NCBI GenBank assembly: GCA_900540595.1
Contig: UQGL01000002.1
Coordinates: forward strand, 1 to 64,000
From: an uncultured Oscillospiraceae bacterium
GTDB lineage: Bacteria; Bacillota; Clostridia; Oscillospirales; Ruminococcaceae
Length of the DNA stretch: 64,000 nt
Direction of reading: 5' to 3'
The notes below the pieces were generated by a model. The model made no database searches and was not told the DNA's origin. It saw only the letters and a list, made by a program, of their open reading frames with translations. Within the stretch, counting starts at the first letter, position 1, and the number at the start of each line of letters is the position of its first letter. A program made the position numbers and the translations under genes. Below are positions 27,009 through 35,714 of the stretch, piece after piece.

Positions 27009-27724
27009 TGCGGCTGGATAAGTATCTGGCCGAGCGCACCGGCATGACACGCAGCGAGAGCCGCAAGGCCGTGACAAAGGGCCGCGTCATGGTGGGGGGC
27101 ATGGTCTGCCGCAAGGCGGACACCCAGCTTGACGAGCATACGGCCGAGGTTGCGCTGGACGGCACGCCGCTGGCGGGCGCATATCAGGCGTTTGTCTATA
27201 TCATGCTGAACAAGCCTGAGGGGGTCGTGAGCGCAAGCCGGGACAAGCGGGATACCACGGTGGTAGACCTTGTGGCGGCGGACTTTCCCCGGCGGGAGCT
27301 TTTCCCGGCCGGGCGGCTGGATAAGACCAGCACCGGCTTTGTGCTGCTGACCGATGACGGCGCGCTGGCGCACGACATCCTCTCCCCCGCGCATCATGTT
27401 GAAAAGCAATATGTTGTTACACTCGACACAGCACTGACCGAGGAGATGCGCCGCGGCTTTGCCGCAGGCGTCACGCTTGCGGACGGTGAGACGATGGCCC
27501 CGGCAGGGGCAGAGCCGCTGACCGATGACGGCAAAACCGTTCTTGTGACGCTGCGGCAGGGCGTGTACCACCAGATCAAGCGGATGTTCGGCGTCTATGG
27601 TGCGGGTGTGAATGCCCTGCACCGCCGGAGCATCGGCGGCGTGGCGCTGGATGCCGCACTGGCCCCCGGACAATGGCGGGAGCTGACGGAGGAAGAAGTG
27701 GAGAAATTACGGCAGAAGGTGTGA
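27005..27724 (+). CDS. Pseudouridine synthase, RsuA/RluB family
   Basis: 239 residues. N-terminal S4 RNA-binding domain (MRLDKYLAERTGMTRSESRK, about 2-60) then the catalytic domain with FPAGRLDKTSTGFVLLTDDG, where the aspartate of RLD is the nucleophile, and YHQIKRMFGVYGAGVNALHR. Family members make pseudouridine 516 in 16S or 2605 in 23S rRNA; at this length RsuA (16S) is more likely. Coupled to ybaK by a 4-base overlap. Confidence 0.9.
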   Translation: MMRLDKYLAERTGMTRSESRKAVTKGRVMVGGMVCRKADTQLDEHTAEVALDGTPLAGAYQAFVYIMLNKPEGVVSASRDKRDTTVVDLVAADFPRRELFPAGRLDKTSTGFVLLTDDGALAHDILSPAHHVEKQYVVTLDTALTEEMRRGFAAGVTLADGETMAPAGAEPLTDDGKTVLVTLRQGVYHQIKRMFGVYGAGVNALHRRSIGGVALDAALAPGQWRELTEEEVEKLRQKV

Positions 27725-27737
27725 TTTCTGCCGCACG

Positions 27738-27765
27738 GCAGGGGCTGGACAGGTCCGGCCCCTGC
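27738..27765. repeat. 28-bp palindrome related to the 86-bp repeat arms
   Basis: GCAGGGGCTGGAC, centre AG, then GTCCGGCCCCTGC: an imperfect version of the palindrome at 10277-10304 with GCAG/CTGC instead of GTAG/CTAC ends. Confidence 0.5.
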
Positions 27766-27773
27766 AACGCTAT

Positions 27774-27809
27774 AAAAAACGGCCACTCATTTTTGAGTGG
27801 CCGTTTTTT
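27774..27809. terminator. Bidirectional terminator between rsuA and the zinc-ribbon gene
   Basis: 16-bp perfect stem including A6/T6 ends (27774-27789 with 27794-27809), 4-base loop. Its right end touches the stop codon of the convergent gene. Confidence 0.85.
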
Positions 27810-28909
27810 TATTCATGCACATACACCGTTTCACTGGGGGTCAGCGTCACGGTAAAATCCATATCGCTGTAGTTGGAGAGCGTGACCTCGGTGTCCTCGG
27901 TCAGGGTGATGTGGCGGAGCGTATCGACATAGTCGGGGTCGCCGTAGAGCCATGCGCTGCAGTACATTGTGCGGGTATTCTCCATCGGCAGGACAAAGGA
28001 AAAATATCCGGTGCCCGCTGTGCAGGTCACATCGTAGACACCCGGCTCAATATCCTCACCTACCAGAAGATACAGGCTCTCATCACTGTCGCCGAGGGTG
28101 TACGCCGTATCGCCGACCAGCGGATTGGGTGCGGTCTCAGTGGGCAGCGCATCGACTTGGGCGTTGCTGCTGTGGAAGTACAGCGTGCCATTGCCGGTCA
28201 GAAACAGCACGGTGCCTGCCGGCAGAGAGACATCGTCCCGCTCACTGTCGATGGCGTCATAGCCGTTAGAGGACAGATCCTCGTAGATTTCAACACCGTA
28301 CGCATCGCTGACGATGTGCAGGTCAATGGATGTATTGCTCTCGGCACACTGGATGGTGTAGGTGCCCTCGGGCAGATCCTGCCCTACGGTGTACAGGCCC
28401 GCCGTCAGGTCGCCGTCCCAGTCCGCACCCGCGGCGGGCACAGTGCCGCGCAGGTCGTCATAGGCGTTGCTGTAGGCCTCTGTTGCCTGTTCCTCGGCAG
28501 GCAGGGGCGGCTCGGGGACAGGGGTGGATGTGCTGCGCTGCAGCAAAAGATAGAGGGCGGGCAGCAGCAGGAACAGCGCCGCAGTGATAAGGCTCCATGC
28601 GGCAGTGCCGGTACGCTTGGCGGTGCGGATTCCGGCACGGCGGGCGGTGCGCACAACGGCGCGCGGGGCCTCGTGGCGGTCGCTGCCGCTCTCGTGTACA
28701 TGGGCGGTGCGCTCTTCCTCGTCGTAGCCGTCCACCTTGGGGCGGCTGCCGCGGGGCCGCACCAGATGAAGCACATCCTCGCCGTTGACGCGGTGGTAGT
28801 GGGCGCTTTCGCCCCGCAGGGTGTAGGTATGTTCGGGCGGGATGGGCATGCCGCATTCCTCACATCGGCCATTGACGACCCGCCCGCCGCACAGACTGCA
28901 TTTTTGCAT
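27809..28909 (-). CDS. Zinc-ribbon membrane protein with duplicated beta domain
   Basis: 366 residues from ATG 28909 (site GAGGAGG; an in-frame ATG at 28933 is possible). An N-terminal zinc ribbon has C4, C7, C16 and C19 (CSLCGG, RCEEC). A charged linker leads to one membrane helix (about 103-124, WSLITAALFLLLPALYLLLQ). The extracellular part has two related beta modules beginning LYTVGQDLPEGTY (about 172) and LYLLVGEDIEPGVY (about 275), each followed by cysteine-containing strands. I do not recognise a named function; the plan is that of zinc-ribbon/TM/beta proteins of Firmicutes that may sense or bind surface ligands. Stands alone between two terminator/repeat blocks. Confidence 0.75.
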   Translation of the reverse strand: MQKCSLCGGRVVNGRCEECGMPIPPEHTYTLRGESAHYHRVNGEDVLHLVRPRGSRPKVDGYDEEERTAHVHESGSDRHEAPRAVVRTARRAGIRTAKRTGTAAWSLITAALFLLLPALYLLLQRSTSTPVPEPPLPAEEQATEAYSNAYDDLRGTVPAAGADWDGDLTAGLYTVGQDLPEGTYTIQCAESNTSIDLHIVSDAYGVEIYEDLSSNGYDAIDSERDDVSLPAGTVLFLTGNGTLYFHSSNAQVDALPTETAPNPLVGDTAYTLGDSDESLYLLVGEDIEPGVYDVTCTAGTGYFSFVLPMENTRTMYCSAWLYGDPDYVDTLRHITLTEDTEVTLSNYSDMDFTVTLTPSETVYVHE

Positions 28910-28944
28910 GGTATCGCCTCCTCTTTCCACCATTATACAGGATA

Positions 28945-29095
28945 AAAGCCTCCCTTGTCAAAGGGAGGTGGACGCCGTAGGCGGCCGGAGGGATTCTGAC
29001 GGGCCGTGCCATAGCTGCTCGTCACACCCGCAGCCGGGCAGGAATCCCTCCGCCTTCGCTAACGCTCGGCACCTCCCTTTGACAAGGGAGGCTTT
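28945..29095. repeat. 151-bp inverted-repeat element with 25-bp perfect ends (MITE-like)
   Basis: The outer 25 bases (AAAGCCTCCCTT...) recur exactly in reverse complement at the other end (...AAGGGAGGCTTT). Each end is itself a hairpin (CCTCCCTT with AAGGGAGG). Inner arms GGAGGGATTC and GAATCCCTCC also pair. No open frame of meaning. It lies between two minus-strand genes, just past the MFS stop. Confidence 0.8.
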
Positions 29096-29097
29096 AT

Positions 29098-30270
29098 TTA
29101 GACCTTCCCCGCCCGCCTCGCGGCTGTCTTTTTGTGCAGCTGCTCCGACAGTACCACCATCAGCACCAGCATGGCGAGCAGTGCCCACGGGTAGAGCTGC
29201 ATCGTGATATTCTGCGCTAACACGCCGAAAAACGGCGACAGCAGCGTCACGCCAACGTAGGCGGCGGCCATCTGGATGCCGGTCATCGCCATGCTCAGGT
29301 TTTTGCCGAAGTTGGCGGGCGTCTCGTGGATGATGCAGGGGTAGATGGGCGCGCAGCCCAGTCCGATGACCACAAGGCCCACCGGCAGCGCAGCGCTGCC
29401 CGGCAGAAGCAGCAGCGCAATACCCACGGCGATGAGTGTCTGCCCCAGACGGATCATCTGCTGGTCGTTGAATTTTATCGTCAAAAAGCCGCTGAAAAAC
29501 CGCCCGACCGTGATGCCCAAGTAAAACAGGCTCGCCCAACTGGCGGCGGTCGTCGCGTCCAGCCCGCGCACCAGTGTGCAGTAGCTGGCCGCCCACATGC
29601 CGGCCACGGCCTCCAAACCGTTGTATAGCGCGAAGCAGCCCATGACCTCCGGCACGCCGGGCACTTTCATCAGCTGCGGAAAGGTGCGATGCTCGGGGGT
29701 AAAGTCCTCTCCTGCCCCGGCATCGGCGGGGCTCTGCCACAGCGGCAGGCTGAATAGCAGCACAGCGGTCAAGACGATTTGCAGAATCGAGATGATGCGG
29801 TAGCCGCTCTGCCAGGTGCTGCCCGCCAGCGCCCAGCCCATGATGACCGGGCCGCCCGCTGCGCCGATACCCCACATGCAGTGGAGCCAGCTCATGTGGC
29901 GGCTCTCATAGTGCAGGGCCACATAGTTGTTCAGCGCGGCGTCCACGCTGCCGGCACCCAGCCCGTAGGGGATGCCCCACAGGCAGAGCTGCCAGAACTC
30001 TGTGCAGGTGGAAAAGCCGAGCAGTGCCACAGCGGTGGTGGCCACGCTCAGCGCCGTGACCCGCCCGGTGCCGAGGCGGGTGTTGAGCCGCTCGCTTGCA
30101 AGGCTGGACACGATGGTCCCGGCGGAGATGATCATGGACACACCGCCCGCCCACGACACGCCCGCGCCCAGCTGGGGGTACATGCTCGGCCACGCCGCAC
30201 CCAGCAGGGCATCCGGCAGACCAAGGCTGATGAATGCCAGATAGATGACCGGTAAAAGCAAAGAAACCAT
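29098..30270 (-). CDS. MFS transporter (fucose permease/FucP-like group)
   Basis: 390 residues from ATG 30270, chosen for the AAGAGGT site; a TTG at 30288 has none. About twelve hydrophobic helices; the start LLLPVIYLAFISLGLPDALLG with the GLPD/LG loop, SERLNTRLGTGRV (MFS signature loop 2-3) and WGIPYGLGAGSVDAALNNYV are typical of sugar/metabolite:H+ symporters of the FucP/YfkF type. Divergent from an AraC regulator with 120 bases between, so the transporter is the likely target. Substrate not readable; the AraC cupin domain hints at a small ligand such as a sugar. Confidence 0.88.
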   Translation of the reverse strand: MVSLLLPVIYLAFISLGLPDALLGAAWPSMYPQLGAGVSWAGGVSMIISAGTIVSSLASERLNTRLGTGRVTALSVATTAVALLGFSTCTEFWQLCLWGIPYGLGAGSVDAALNNYVALHYESRHMSWLHCMWGIGAAGGPVIMGWALAGSTWQSGYRIISILQIVLTAVLLFSLPLWQSPADAGAGEDFTPEHRTFPQLMKVPGVPEVMGCFALYNGLEAVAGMWAASYCTLVRGLDATTAASWASLFYLGITVGRFFSGFLTIKFNDQQMIRLGQTLIAVGIALLLLPGSAALPVGLVVIGLGCAPIYPCIIHETPANFGKNLSMAMTGIQMAAAYVGVTLLSPFFGVLAQNITMQLYPWALLAMLVLMVVLSEQLHKKTAARRAGKV

Positions 30271-30390
30271 ACAAATACCTCTTGACAATTTGAAATCAGA
30301 ACACTATGATTATACCATCAAAAGCGGCGGAATAATGCGAGGAATCCGCCGAGATTCCGGTACAATTCCGTCAAAATGGAGGTGATTGGG

Positions 30391-31296
30391 ATGGCGCTTA
30401 GCCCCTGCTGCACAGAGCTGGACGAAAACGGGCGTGAGCTGAACGCCCACGGCACGGCGGCGTTTCCGGTCGCGTGCTACCATGATCGGCTGGAGATTGA
30501 CCCGGTGCCATGGCACTGGCATGAGGAGCTGGAGGTGCTGGTCGTGACCGAGGGTACGGTGCTGGCCGCCGCAGGCGGTGAAAAATGTGCACTGCCGGTC
30601 GGTGACGGTATCTTTATCAATGCGGGGGTGCTGCATGCCGACTGGCAGGCATCGGCCGTCCCCTGCCGGCTGCGCAGCATGGTGTTTCACCCGCGGCTGG
30701 TGGGCGGCAGCGCCGACAGTGTATTCTGGCAGAAGTATCTGCAGCCGCTGCTGACCGACCCTACCCGCCCCTGCGCGGTGCTGCACCGGGAGATCCCGTG
30801 GCAGCGGCAGGCGCTGGAGGCGATGGAGCAGGCCTACCGCGCCGTGGTCAATGAGGTGCCGGGCTATGAGTTCAAGGCGCGGGCAGCCCTGTCGGAGATG
30901 ATCTGGCAGCTGGTGACCCATGCGCCGTCCGCCCGGCCTATCCCCAAAAAGGCGCTGCGTAGTGCCGACCGCATCAAGCGGATGCTCCAGTACATTCAGG
31001 ATCACTACGCCGAGGATGTCTCGGTCGATCAAATCGCGGCCAGCGCCTCCATCAGCGTCAGTGAGTGCCTGCGGTGCTTCCATGATATGATCGGTACAAC
31101 GCCGAACCAGTATCTGCGGGACCGGCGCGCCCAGCGTGCAGCAGAGCTTTTGTGCGGCACCGGTCTGAGTGTGACCGAGATCGCCGGGCAGTGCGGCTTT
31201 CAGGACGGCAGCTATTTTGCGCGGTCGTTCCGGCAGGTCTACGGCTGCGGCCCGACAGAGTATCGCCGAAAGGCAAGAAGAGCGGGAGCGGTGTAG
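30391..31296 (+). CDS. AraC-family transcriptional regulator
   Basis: 301 residues. The start ATG 30391 is fixed by GGAGGTGATT directly upstream; the ATG at 30376 overlaps that site and is rejected. N-terminal cupin (about 25-130: WHWHEELEVLVVTEG with the metal/ligand histidines, INAGVLHADWQ), then two helix-turn-helices at the C-terminus (VSVDQIAASASISVSECLRC and SVTEIAGQCGFQDGSYFARS, with PTEYRR). Divergent arrangement with the MFS gene suggests it controls that transporter in response to its substrate. Confidence 0.92.
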   Translation: MALSPCCTELDENGRELNAHGTAAFPVACYHDRLEIDPVPWHWHEELEVLVVTEGTVLAAAGGEKCALPVGDGIFINAGVLHADWQASAVPCRLRSMVFHPRLVGGSADSVFWQKYLQPLLTDPTRPCAVLHREIPWQRQALEAMEQAYRAVVNEVPGYEFKARAALSEMIWQLVTHAPSARPIPKKALRSADRIKRMLQYIQDHYAEDVSVDQIAASASISVSECLRCFHDMIGTTPNQYLRDRRAQRAAELLCGTGLSVTEIAGQCGFQDGSYFARSFRQVYGCGPTEYRRKARRAGAV

Positions 31297-31392
31297 CGGG
31301 AAAAGCCCGCGTGTAGGCCTCCTCACGCAGTGGGGAGGCGGCCGAGTAAAACGATGCCGGAGGGGCATTGGCACATTGCCGCCGGTACCAAT

Positions 31393-31430
31393 AAAAAATA
31401 CCGCTGTCATTTCCTGACAGCGGTATTTTT
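31393..31430. terminator. Bidirectional terminator between araC-type gene and thrS
   Basis: 16-bp perfect stem (31394-31409 with 31415-31430) including A/T ends, 5-base loop; serves both convergent genes. Confidence 0.85.
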
Positions 31431-31441
31431 ATAAACCGATA

Positions 31442-33232
31442 TTAGCCGTTATTCACGCGGTTTTTGATTTCATCAACAACCTTGGCGATGAAGGCGTCCA
31501 GCTCCATCGTGGTGGTGTCGCCCTTGCGGTCACGCACGCTGATGTTGTTGGCCTCGACTTCCTTCGCGCCCAGAACCAGCATGTAGGGCACACGTTCAAC
31601 CTGCTGGGCCTGACGAATCTTGTAGCCGATCTTCTCGTTGGATTCATCCAGCACGACGCGGACGCCGGCGGCCTGCAGCTTGGCAGTGACATCCTTCGCG
31701 TAGTCCAGCGTCTTCTCGCTGACGGGCAGCACCTTGACCTGCGTGGGAGCCAGCCAGGTCGGGAAACGGCCCTTCGTCTCCTCGATCAGGTAGGCCATGA
31801 AGCGGTCGAGAGAGCCGAGGATCGCGCGGTGCAGCACAACGGGGGTCTTTTCGCTGCCGTCCTTGTCCACATAGGTCAGGTGGAACTTGGCGGGCAGGCA
31901 GAAGTCCAGCTGGCAGGTGGACAGCGTGTACTCGGCACCGACAGCGGGCTTGACATTGACATCCAGCTTCGGGCCGTAGAAGGCGGCCTCGCCGATCTCC
32001 TCGGTGAAGTGGATGCCCAGCTCGGTCAGGACCTCGCGCAGGGCGTTCTCGGCATGGTTCCACATGGCGTCATCGTCATGGTACTTCTTCTTGTCAGCGG
32101 GGTCGCGCAGGGACAGCACGCAGCGGTAGTCGGTGATGTTGAAGTCCTTGTAGACATCAAAAATCAGGTTGCAGACATCGGCGACCTCGCTCTTGATCTG
32201 CTCCGGCGTGCAGAACAGGTGGGCGTCATTCTGGCAGAAGTGACGGCCGCGCTCGATGCCCTTCAGCGTGCCGGAGGACTCATAGCGGAAGTCATGGGCG
32301 ATCTCGCCGATGCGGATGGGCAGCTGGCGGTAGCTGTGGGGCTGGTTGGCGTAGATCATCATGTGGTGGGGGCAGTTCATGGGGCGCAGCACATAGCTCT
32401 CGCCCTCCATCTCCATGGCGGGGAACATGTTCTCACGGTAGTGATCCCAGTGACCGGAGGTCTTGTACAGGTTCACGGTGCCGATGCAGGGGGTCATGAC
32501 ATGCAGGTAGCCGCGCTCGCGCTCCTTGCCCTTGATATACTCCTCCAGCTGCTGCCAGACGGTGTAGCCGTTGGGCAGGAACATCGGCAGGCCGCGACCG
32601 ACAAGGTCGTCCGTCATGAACAGGCGCATTTCCTTGCCGATCTTGCGGTGGTCGCGCTCACGGGCCTCCTGCTGCTGCTTCTCCCAGGCGTCCAGCTCCT
32701 CCTGATTGCGGAAGGCAACGCCGTTGATGCGGGTCAGCATCTTGTTCTCTTTGTCGTTCTTCCAGTAAGCGCCGGACTGCTGGGTGATCTTGAAGGCCTT
32801 GAGTGCCTTGGTGTAGCACAGGTGGGGTCCGATGCACATGTCAACATACTCGCCCTGCTGATAGAAGCTGAACTCGGTCTCGTCGGCGAGGTCGGCGATA
32901 TGCTCGATCTTGTAATGCTCCTGACGCTCCTCCATCAGCTTGACAGCCTCATCACGCGGCAGGATGAACGGCTTGAGGGGAAGATTTTCCTTGGTGATCT
33001 TCTTCATCTCTTTCTCGATGTTGGCCAGATCCTCATCGCTGAGCTTGGTGTCGCCCAGATCAACATCGTAGAAGAAGCCGTTCTCGGTCGCGGGGCCAAA
33101 GGCAAAGTCCGCCTGCGGGTAGAGGCGCTTGATGGCCTGGGCCATGATGTGGGCTGCCGTGTGGCGCAGAACGTGCAGTTCTTCTTCCTGCGGGCACTCG
33201 GCAACGGTGCCGTCCTTGTAGATGATCTTCAT
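31442..33232 (-). CDS. thrS: Threonyl-tRNA synthetase lacking the TGS domain
   Basis: 596 residues from ATG 33232 (site AAGGAG). Charges tRNA-Thr. Only about 20 residues precede the editing domain (HVLRHTAAHIMAQAIKR, with the HxxxH site), so the 60-residue N-terminal TGS domain of standard 640-residue enzymes is absent. Editing continues with CIGPHL; the catalytic core has the zinc ligand in MNCPHHMMIYA, motif 2 RYESSGTLKGIERGRHF and motif 3 VVLHRAILGSLDRF; the anticodon-binding domain is at the end. An in-frame ATG at 33277 adds 15 residues without TGS character and lies in the T-box terminator. Controlled by a T-box leader. Confidence 0.96.
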   Translation of the reverse strand: MKIIYKDGTVAECPQEEELHVLRHTAAHIMAQAIKRLYPQADFAFGPATENGFFYDVDLGDTKLSDEDLANIEKEMKKITKENLPLKPFILPRDEAVKLMEERQEHYKIEHIADLADETEFSFYQQGEYVDMCIGPHLCYTKALKAFKITQQSGAYWKNDKENKMLTRINGVAFRNQEELDAWEKQQQEARERDHRKIGKEMRLFMTDDLVGRGLPMFLPNGYTVWQQLEEYIKGKERERGYLHVMTPCIGTVNLYKTSGHWDHYRENMFPAMEMEGESYVLRPMNCPHHMMIYANQPHSYRQLPIRIGEIAHDFRYESSGTLKGIERGRHFCQNDAHLFCTPEQIKSEVADVCNLIFDVYKDFNITDYRCVLSLRDPADKKKYHDDDAMWNHAENALREVLTELGIHFTEEIGEAAFYGPKLDVNVKPAVGAEYTLSTCQLDFCLPAKFHLTYVDKDGSEKTPVVLHRAILGSLDRFMAYLIEETKGRFPTWLAPTQVKVLPVSEKTLDYAKDVTAKLQAAGVRVVLDESNEKIGYKIRQAQQVERVPYMLVLGAKEVEANNISVRDRKGDTTTMELDAFIAKVVDEIKNRVNNG

Positions 33233-33263
33233 GGTTGTACGCTCCTTTTGCATAGCTGCAAAC

Positions 33264-33540
33264 AAAAAATGCTCCATCCCTTACGACATACAAGGGATGA
33301 AGCATTGAAAAGCTCCACGGTTCCACCCAAATTGCGCCTTGCTTTAATAAAGGAAAGCGCCGCTCAAGCCGGCTGTAACGGGCCGTACCCGGCGGAGGTT
33401 CGCCCCCGCGCTCGGCAGTGGTAAGGCTGCGGGCCGCTGTAAAACCGCTTGCACCACGCGGAAGATCCGCGGCGGTTCTCTCTTGTGCAGGACCTCGCAT
33501 CCCGTTTGTCTGCCTCATGGCTTTGTACAGGATGAAGTTA
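33264..33540 (-). promoter_or_regulatory. T-box riboswitch of thrS
   Basis: On the minus strand the T-box sequence GGGTGGAACCGTGG lies at 33328-33315, followed by the terminator stem (33292-33306 with 33269-33283, 15 bp, one mismatch) and a T-run (33264-33270). The T-box can pair with the terminator's 5' side to form the antiterminator. About 200 bases upstream of it hold Stem I and other GC-rich hairpins. Uncharged tRNA-Thr should promote readthrough. I could not place the specifier codon with confidence. Confidence 0.88.
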
Positions 33541-33545
33541 AGTTA

Positions 33546-33574
33546 TTTATAGCACAAGTGCGGCTTTAAGTCAA
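33546..33574 (-). promoter_or_regulatory. thrS promoter
   Basis: Minus strand TTGACT (33569-33574), 17-bp spacer, TATAAA (33546-33551); transcript begins just before the T-box leader. Confidence 0.7.
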
Positions 33575-33600
33575 GTAGAAAAATTTGGAATGTTGAGGCT

Positions 33601-33686
33601 GTAGGGACCGCACATGTGCGGCCCGCAACGTAAAGGCAAGCAGGCGTCTGTCATAAAGCTGCGGGCCGGGCATGCCCGGCCCCTAC
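33601..33686 (+). repeat. 86-bp two-hairpin repeat, copy 2
   Basis: Left arm palindrome CCGCACATGTGCGG inside GTAGGGA...GCCC, 38-base spacer, right arm GGGCCGGGCATGCCCGGCCC plus CTAC. Lies between divergent thrS and the amino-acid transporter operon. Confidence 0.85.
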
Positions 33687-33769
33687 ATACATACCTCCGC
33701 CAGTTTGCACAAAAAACTTTCCACTCCCCTGCCCTGCCCATGTAAAACGCCGAAGTTATTAAATATACA

Positions 33770-33798
33770 TTGACTTTACATATTTATGCAGTTATACT
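33770..33798 (+). promoter_or_regulatory. Promoter of the amino-acid ABC transporter operon
   Basis: TTGACT (33770-33775), 17-bp spacer, TATACT (33793-33798); about 65 bases of leader to the ATG. Confidence 0.65.
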
Positions 33799-33868
33799 GT
33801 ATACATCAACCAAGTGAGGGCTTGGAAAGGTACAAACATTTGAGATACATTGAATCGAGGAGATCATC

Positions 33869-34708
33869 ATGAAAAAGATTACTGCTCTGATGCTCAGCTC
33901 CGCTATGATGCTGAGCCTGGCCGCCTGCGGCGGTTCCGCTTCCACCGATGCTGTTTCCAGCGAGGCTGTTTCCTCTGAGGCTGCTTCCAGCGAGGCTGTC
34001 TCCACTGCTGAGGCTGCACCTGCGGCGCTGACCACCGTCAACGCCGGTAAGCTGACGATGTCCACCAACGCAGCTTTTCCCCCGTATGAGATGACCACCG
34101 ACAGCGGCGAATTTGAGGGCATCGACATTGATGTTGCTGCCGCTATCGCTGAGAAGCTCGGTCTGGAGCTGCAGGTCGATGACATGGACTTTGACGCCGC
34201 CCTGCTGGCCGCCCAGAACGGCAAGAGCGACATGGTCATGGCCGGCGTCACCGTCACCGATGAGCGCCTGAAGGTCATGGACTTCTCCGACACCTACGCC
34301 GAGGGCATCCAGTCCATCATCGTCAAGGAGGACTCCACCATTGCCTCTCCCGATGATCTGGCCGATAAGATGATCGGCACCCAGCGCGGCACTACCGGTT
34401 ACATTTACTGCACCGACGACTTCGGTGAGGACAACGTCATCGCCTACGACGACGGTCTGACCGCCGTGCAGGCCCTGAACAATGGTCAGGTTGACGCCGT
34501 TGTCATCGACAACGCTCCCGCCAAGGAGTTCGTGGAGGCCAACCCCGGCCTGAAAATCCTCGACACCGCTTATGCGCAGGAGGATTACGCCATCGGCGTT
34601 GCCAAGGGCAACACGGAGCTGCTGAACGCCATCAACGGCGCACTCGAGGAGCTCAAAGCTGACGGCACCCTGCAGGCCATTGTGGACAAGTACATCAACG
34701 CTGAATAA
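33869..34708 (+). CDS. Amino-acid ABC transporter substrate-binding lipoprotein
   Basis: 279 residues. Lipoprotein signal with lipobox LAAC (C20) and GGSAS after it. A Ser/Ala/Glu/Val linker of short repeats (SSEAVSSEAASSEAV) spans about residues 28-47. The rest is a type-3 (HisJ/GlnH-like) binding domain: LTMSTNAAFPPYEM, FEGIDIDVAAAIAEKLGL, VTVTDERLKVMDFSDTY and IVDKYINAE. The motif AFPPYE and DERL/FS are the polar amino-acid binding signature; which amino acid is not readable. First gene of an importer with permease and ATPase downstream. Confidence 0.93.
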   Translation: MKKITALMLSSAMMLSLAACGGSASTDAVSSEAVSSEAASSEAVSTAEAAPAALTTVNAGKLTMSTNAAFPPYEMTTDSGEFEGIDIDVAAAIAEKLGLELQVDDMDFDAALLAAQNGKSDMVMAGVTVTDERLKVMDFSDTYAEGIQSIIVKEDSTIASPDDLADKMIGTQRGTTGYIYCTDDFGEDNVIAYDDGLTAVQALNNGQVDAVVIDNAPAKEFVEANPGLKILDTAYAQEDYAIGVAKGNTELLNAINGALEELKADGTLQAIVDKYINAE

Positions 34709-34730
34709 GCGTTTTGTAGCTTACCGAAAG

Positions 34731-34760
34731 GCACGCCGGAACCCGGCGCGCTTTTCTTTT
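34731..34760 (+). terminator. Partial terminator behind the binding-protein gene
   Basis: 9-bp stem (34731-34739 with 34743-34751, one mismatch) and TTTTCTTTT. Within the operon it may leave excess binding protein over permease, a common arrangement. Confidence 0.65.
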
Positions 34761-34827
34761 ATTATGCTGTGATTTTTCCTATAAGTATGGTATAATCAGC
34801 AATATCATGTAAAATCATTGCCGCTTT

Positions 34828-34913
34828 GTAGGGGCCGCACATGTGCGGCCCGCAACCCTCCGGCAGGCAGAAGCTTGCCGGAAAGCCACGGGCCGGGCAT
34901 GCCCGGCCCCTAC
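34828..34913 (+). repeat. 86-bp two-hairpin repeat, copy 3
   Basis: Same plan as the other full copies; left palindrome centre CACATGTG, right palindrome centre GGCATGCC. Lies between the binding-protein and permease genes of one transporter, after a TATAAT box at 34791-34796. Confidence 0.85.
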
Positions 34914-34946
34914 AGGAGCGGCCCAAAAAGAAAGGTTGTGTTGCGG

Positions 34947-35714
34947 ATGGAGGCGCAGTTTGAAGCGCTCTCGGAGCTGGCTAAAAGCGGCCAGCAGCTG
35001 AGCTTCGGCCAGGACTTCTTCGTAAAATTCTACCAGGCATTTTTGTATGCGGACCGGTGGCAGCAGTATATCAAGGGCGTCGGCACGACCCTGCTGGTCA
35101 CGGCCATTGCGCTGGTGCTGGGCGTTGTGCTGGGTGCCATCGTTGCCATGATCCGCGTGGGCTATGCCCAGCAGAAGCCCCACCACCGCAACCCGATTCT
35201 GGGGATTTTCAACGCAGTGGCGCAGGTGTATGTCACAGTCATCCGCGGCACGCCCATGATGGTGCAGCTGCTTATCATGAGCATGGTCATCTTTGCCAGC
35301 AGCCGCAACTTCACGATGGTCGGCGCACTGGCACTGGGCATCAACTCCGGCGCATATGTCTCCGAAATCATCCGCGGCGGCCTGATGGCCGTTGACCCCG
35401 GCCAGATGGAGGCGGGCCGCAGCCTTGGTCTTAACTACATGACCACGATGTTTGAAATCATCATCCCGCAGGCTATCCGCTCCATCCTGCCTGCGCTGGG
35501 CAATGAGTTCATCATGCTGCTGAAGGACTCCTCGCTGATCACGGTCATCGGCGGCAAGGAGCTGCTGTATGCTGCGCAGGGCATCATGAACCGTACCTAT
35601 GAGCCTATGTTCCCGCTGCTCGGCGTGGCCGCGACCTATCTGGTGCTGGTCATGCTGTTCAGCGCGCTGCTGGCAAAATTTGAGAGGAGGCTGGCGCAAA
35701 GTGATAGACGTTAA
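34947..35714 (+). CDS. Amino-acid ABC transporter permease
   Basis: 255 residues from ATG 34947 (weak AAAGG site; TTG 34941 is an alternative). The frame is open back through the repeat, but that part reads as repeat translation and is rejected. Four to five membrane helices and the EAA loop [20 protein letters not shown] that contacts the ATPase; the N-terminal TM block has [19 protein letters not shown] and [13 protein letters not shown], a HisM/GlnP signature. Overlaps the ATPase gene by 14 bases. Confidence 0.92.
   Translation: MEAQFEALSELAKSGQQLSFGQDFFVKFYQAFLYADRWQQYIKGVGTTLLVTAIALVLGVVLGAIVAMIRVGYAQQKPHHRNPILGIFNAVAQVYVTVIRGTPMMVQLLIMSMVIFASSRNFTMVGALALGINSGAYVSEIIRGGLMAVDPGQMEAGRSLGLNYMTTMFEIIIPQAIRSILPALGNEFIMLLKDSSLITVIGGKELLYAAQGIMNRTYEPMFPLLGVAATYLVLVMLFSALLAKFERRLAQSDRR

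Noticed and set aside
34818..34913. Repeat arms as CRISPR repeats
   Set aside because: Copies are kilobases apart, each with two different palindromes and a spacer inside the unit; no array and no cas genes.
34818..34946. N-terminal extension of the amino-acid permease
   Set aside because: The extra 43 residues are a translation of the 86-bp repeat (RGRTC, GPGMPGPY patterns seen at every copy). ATG 34947 starts the homology.
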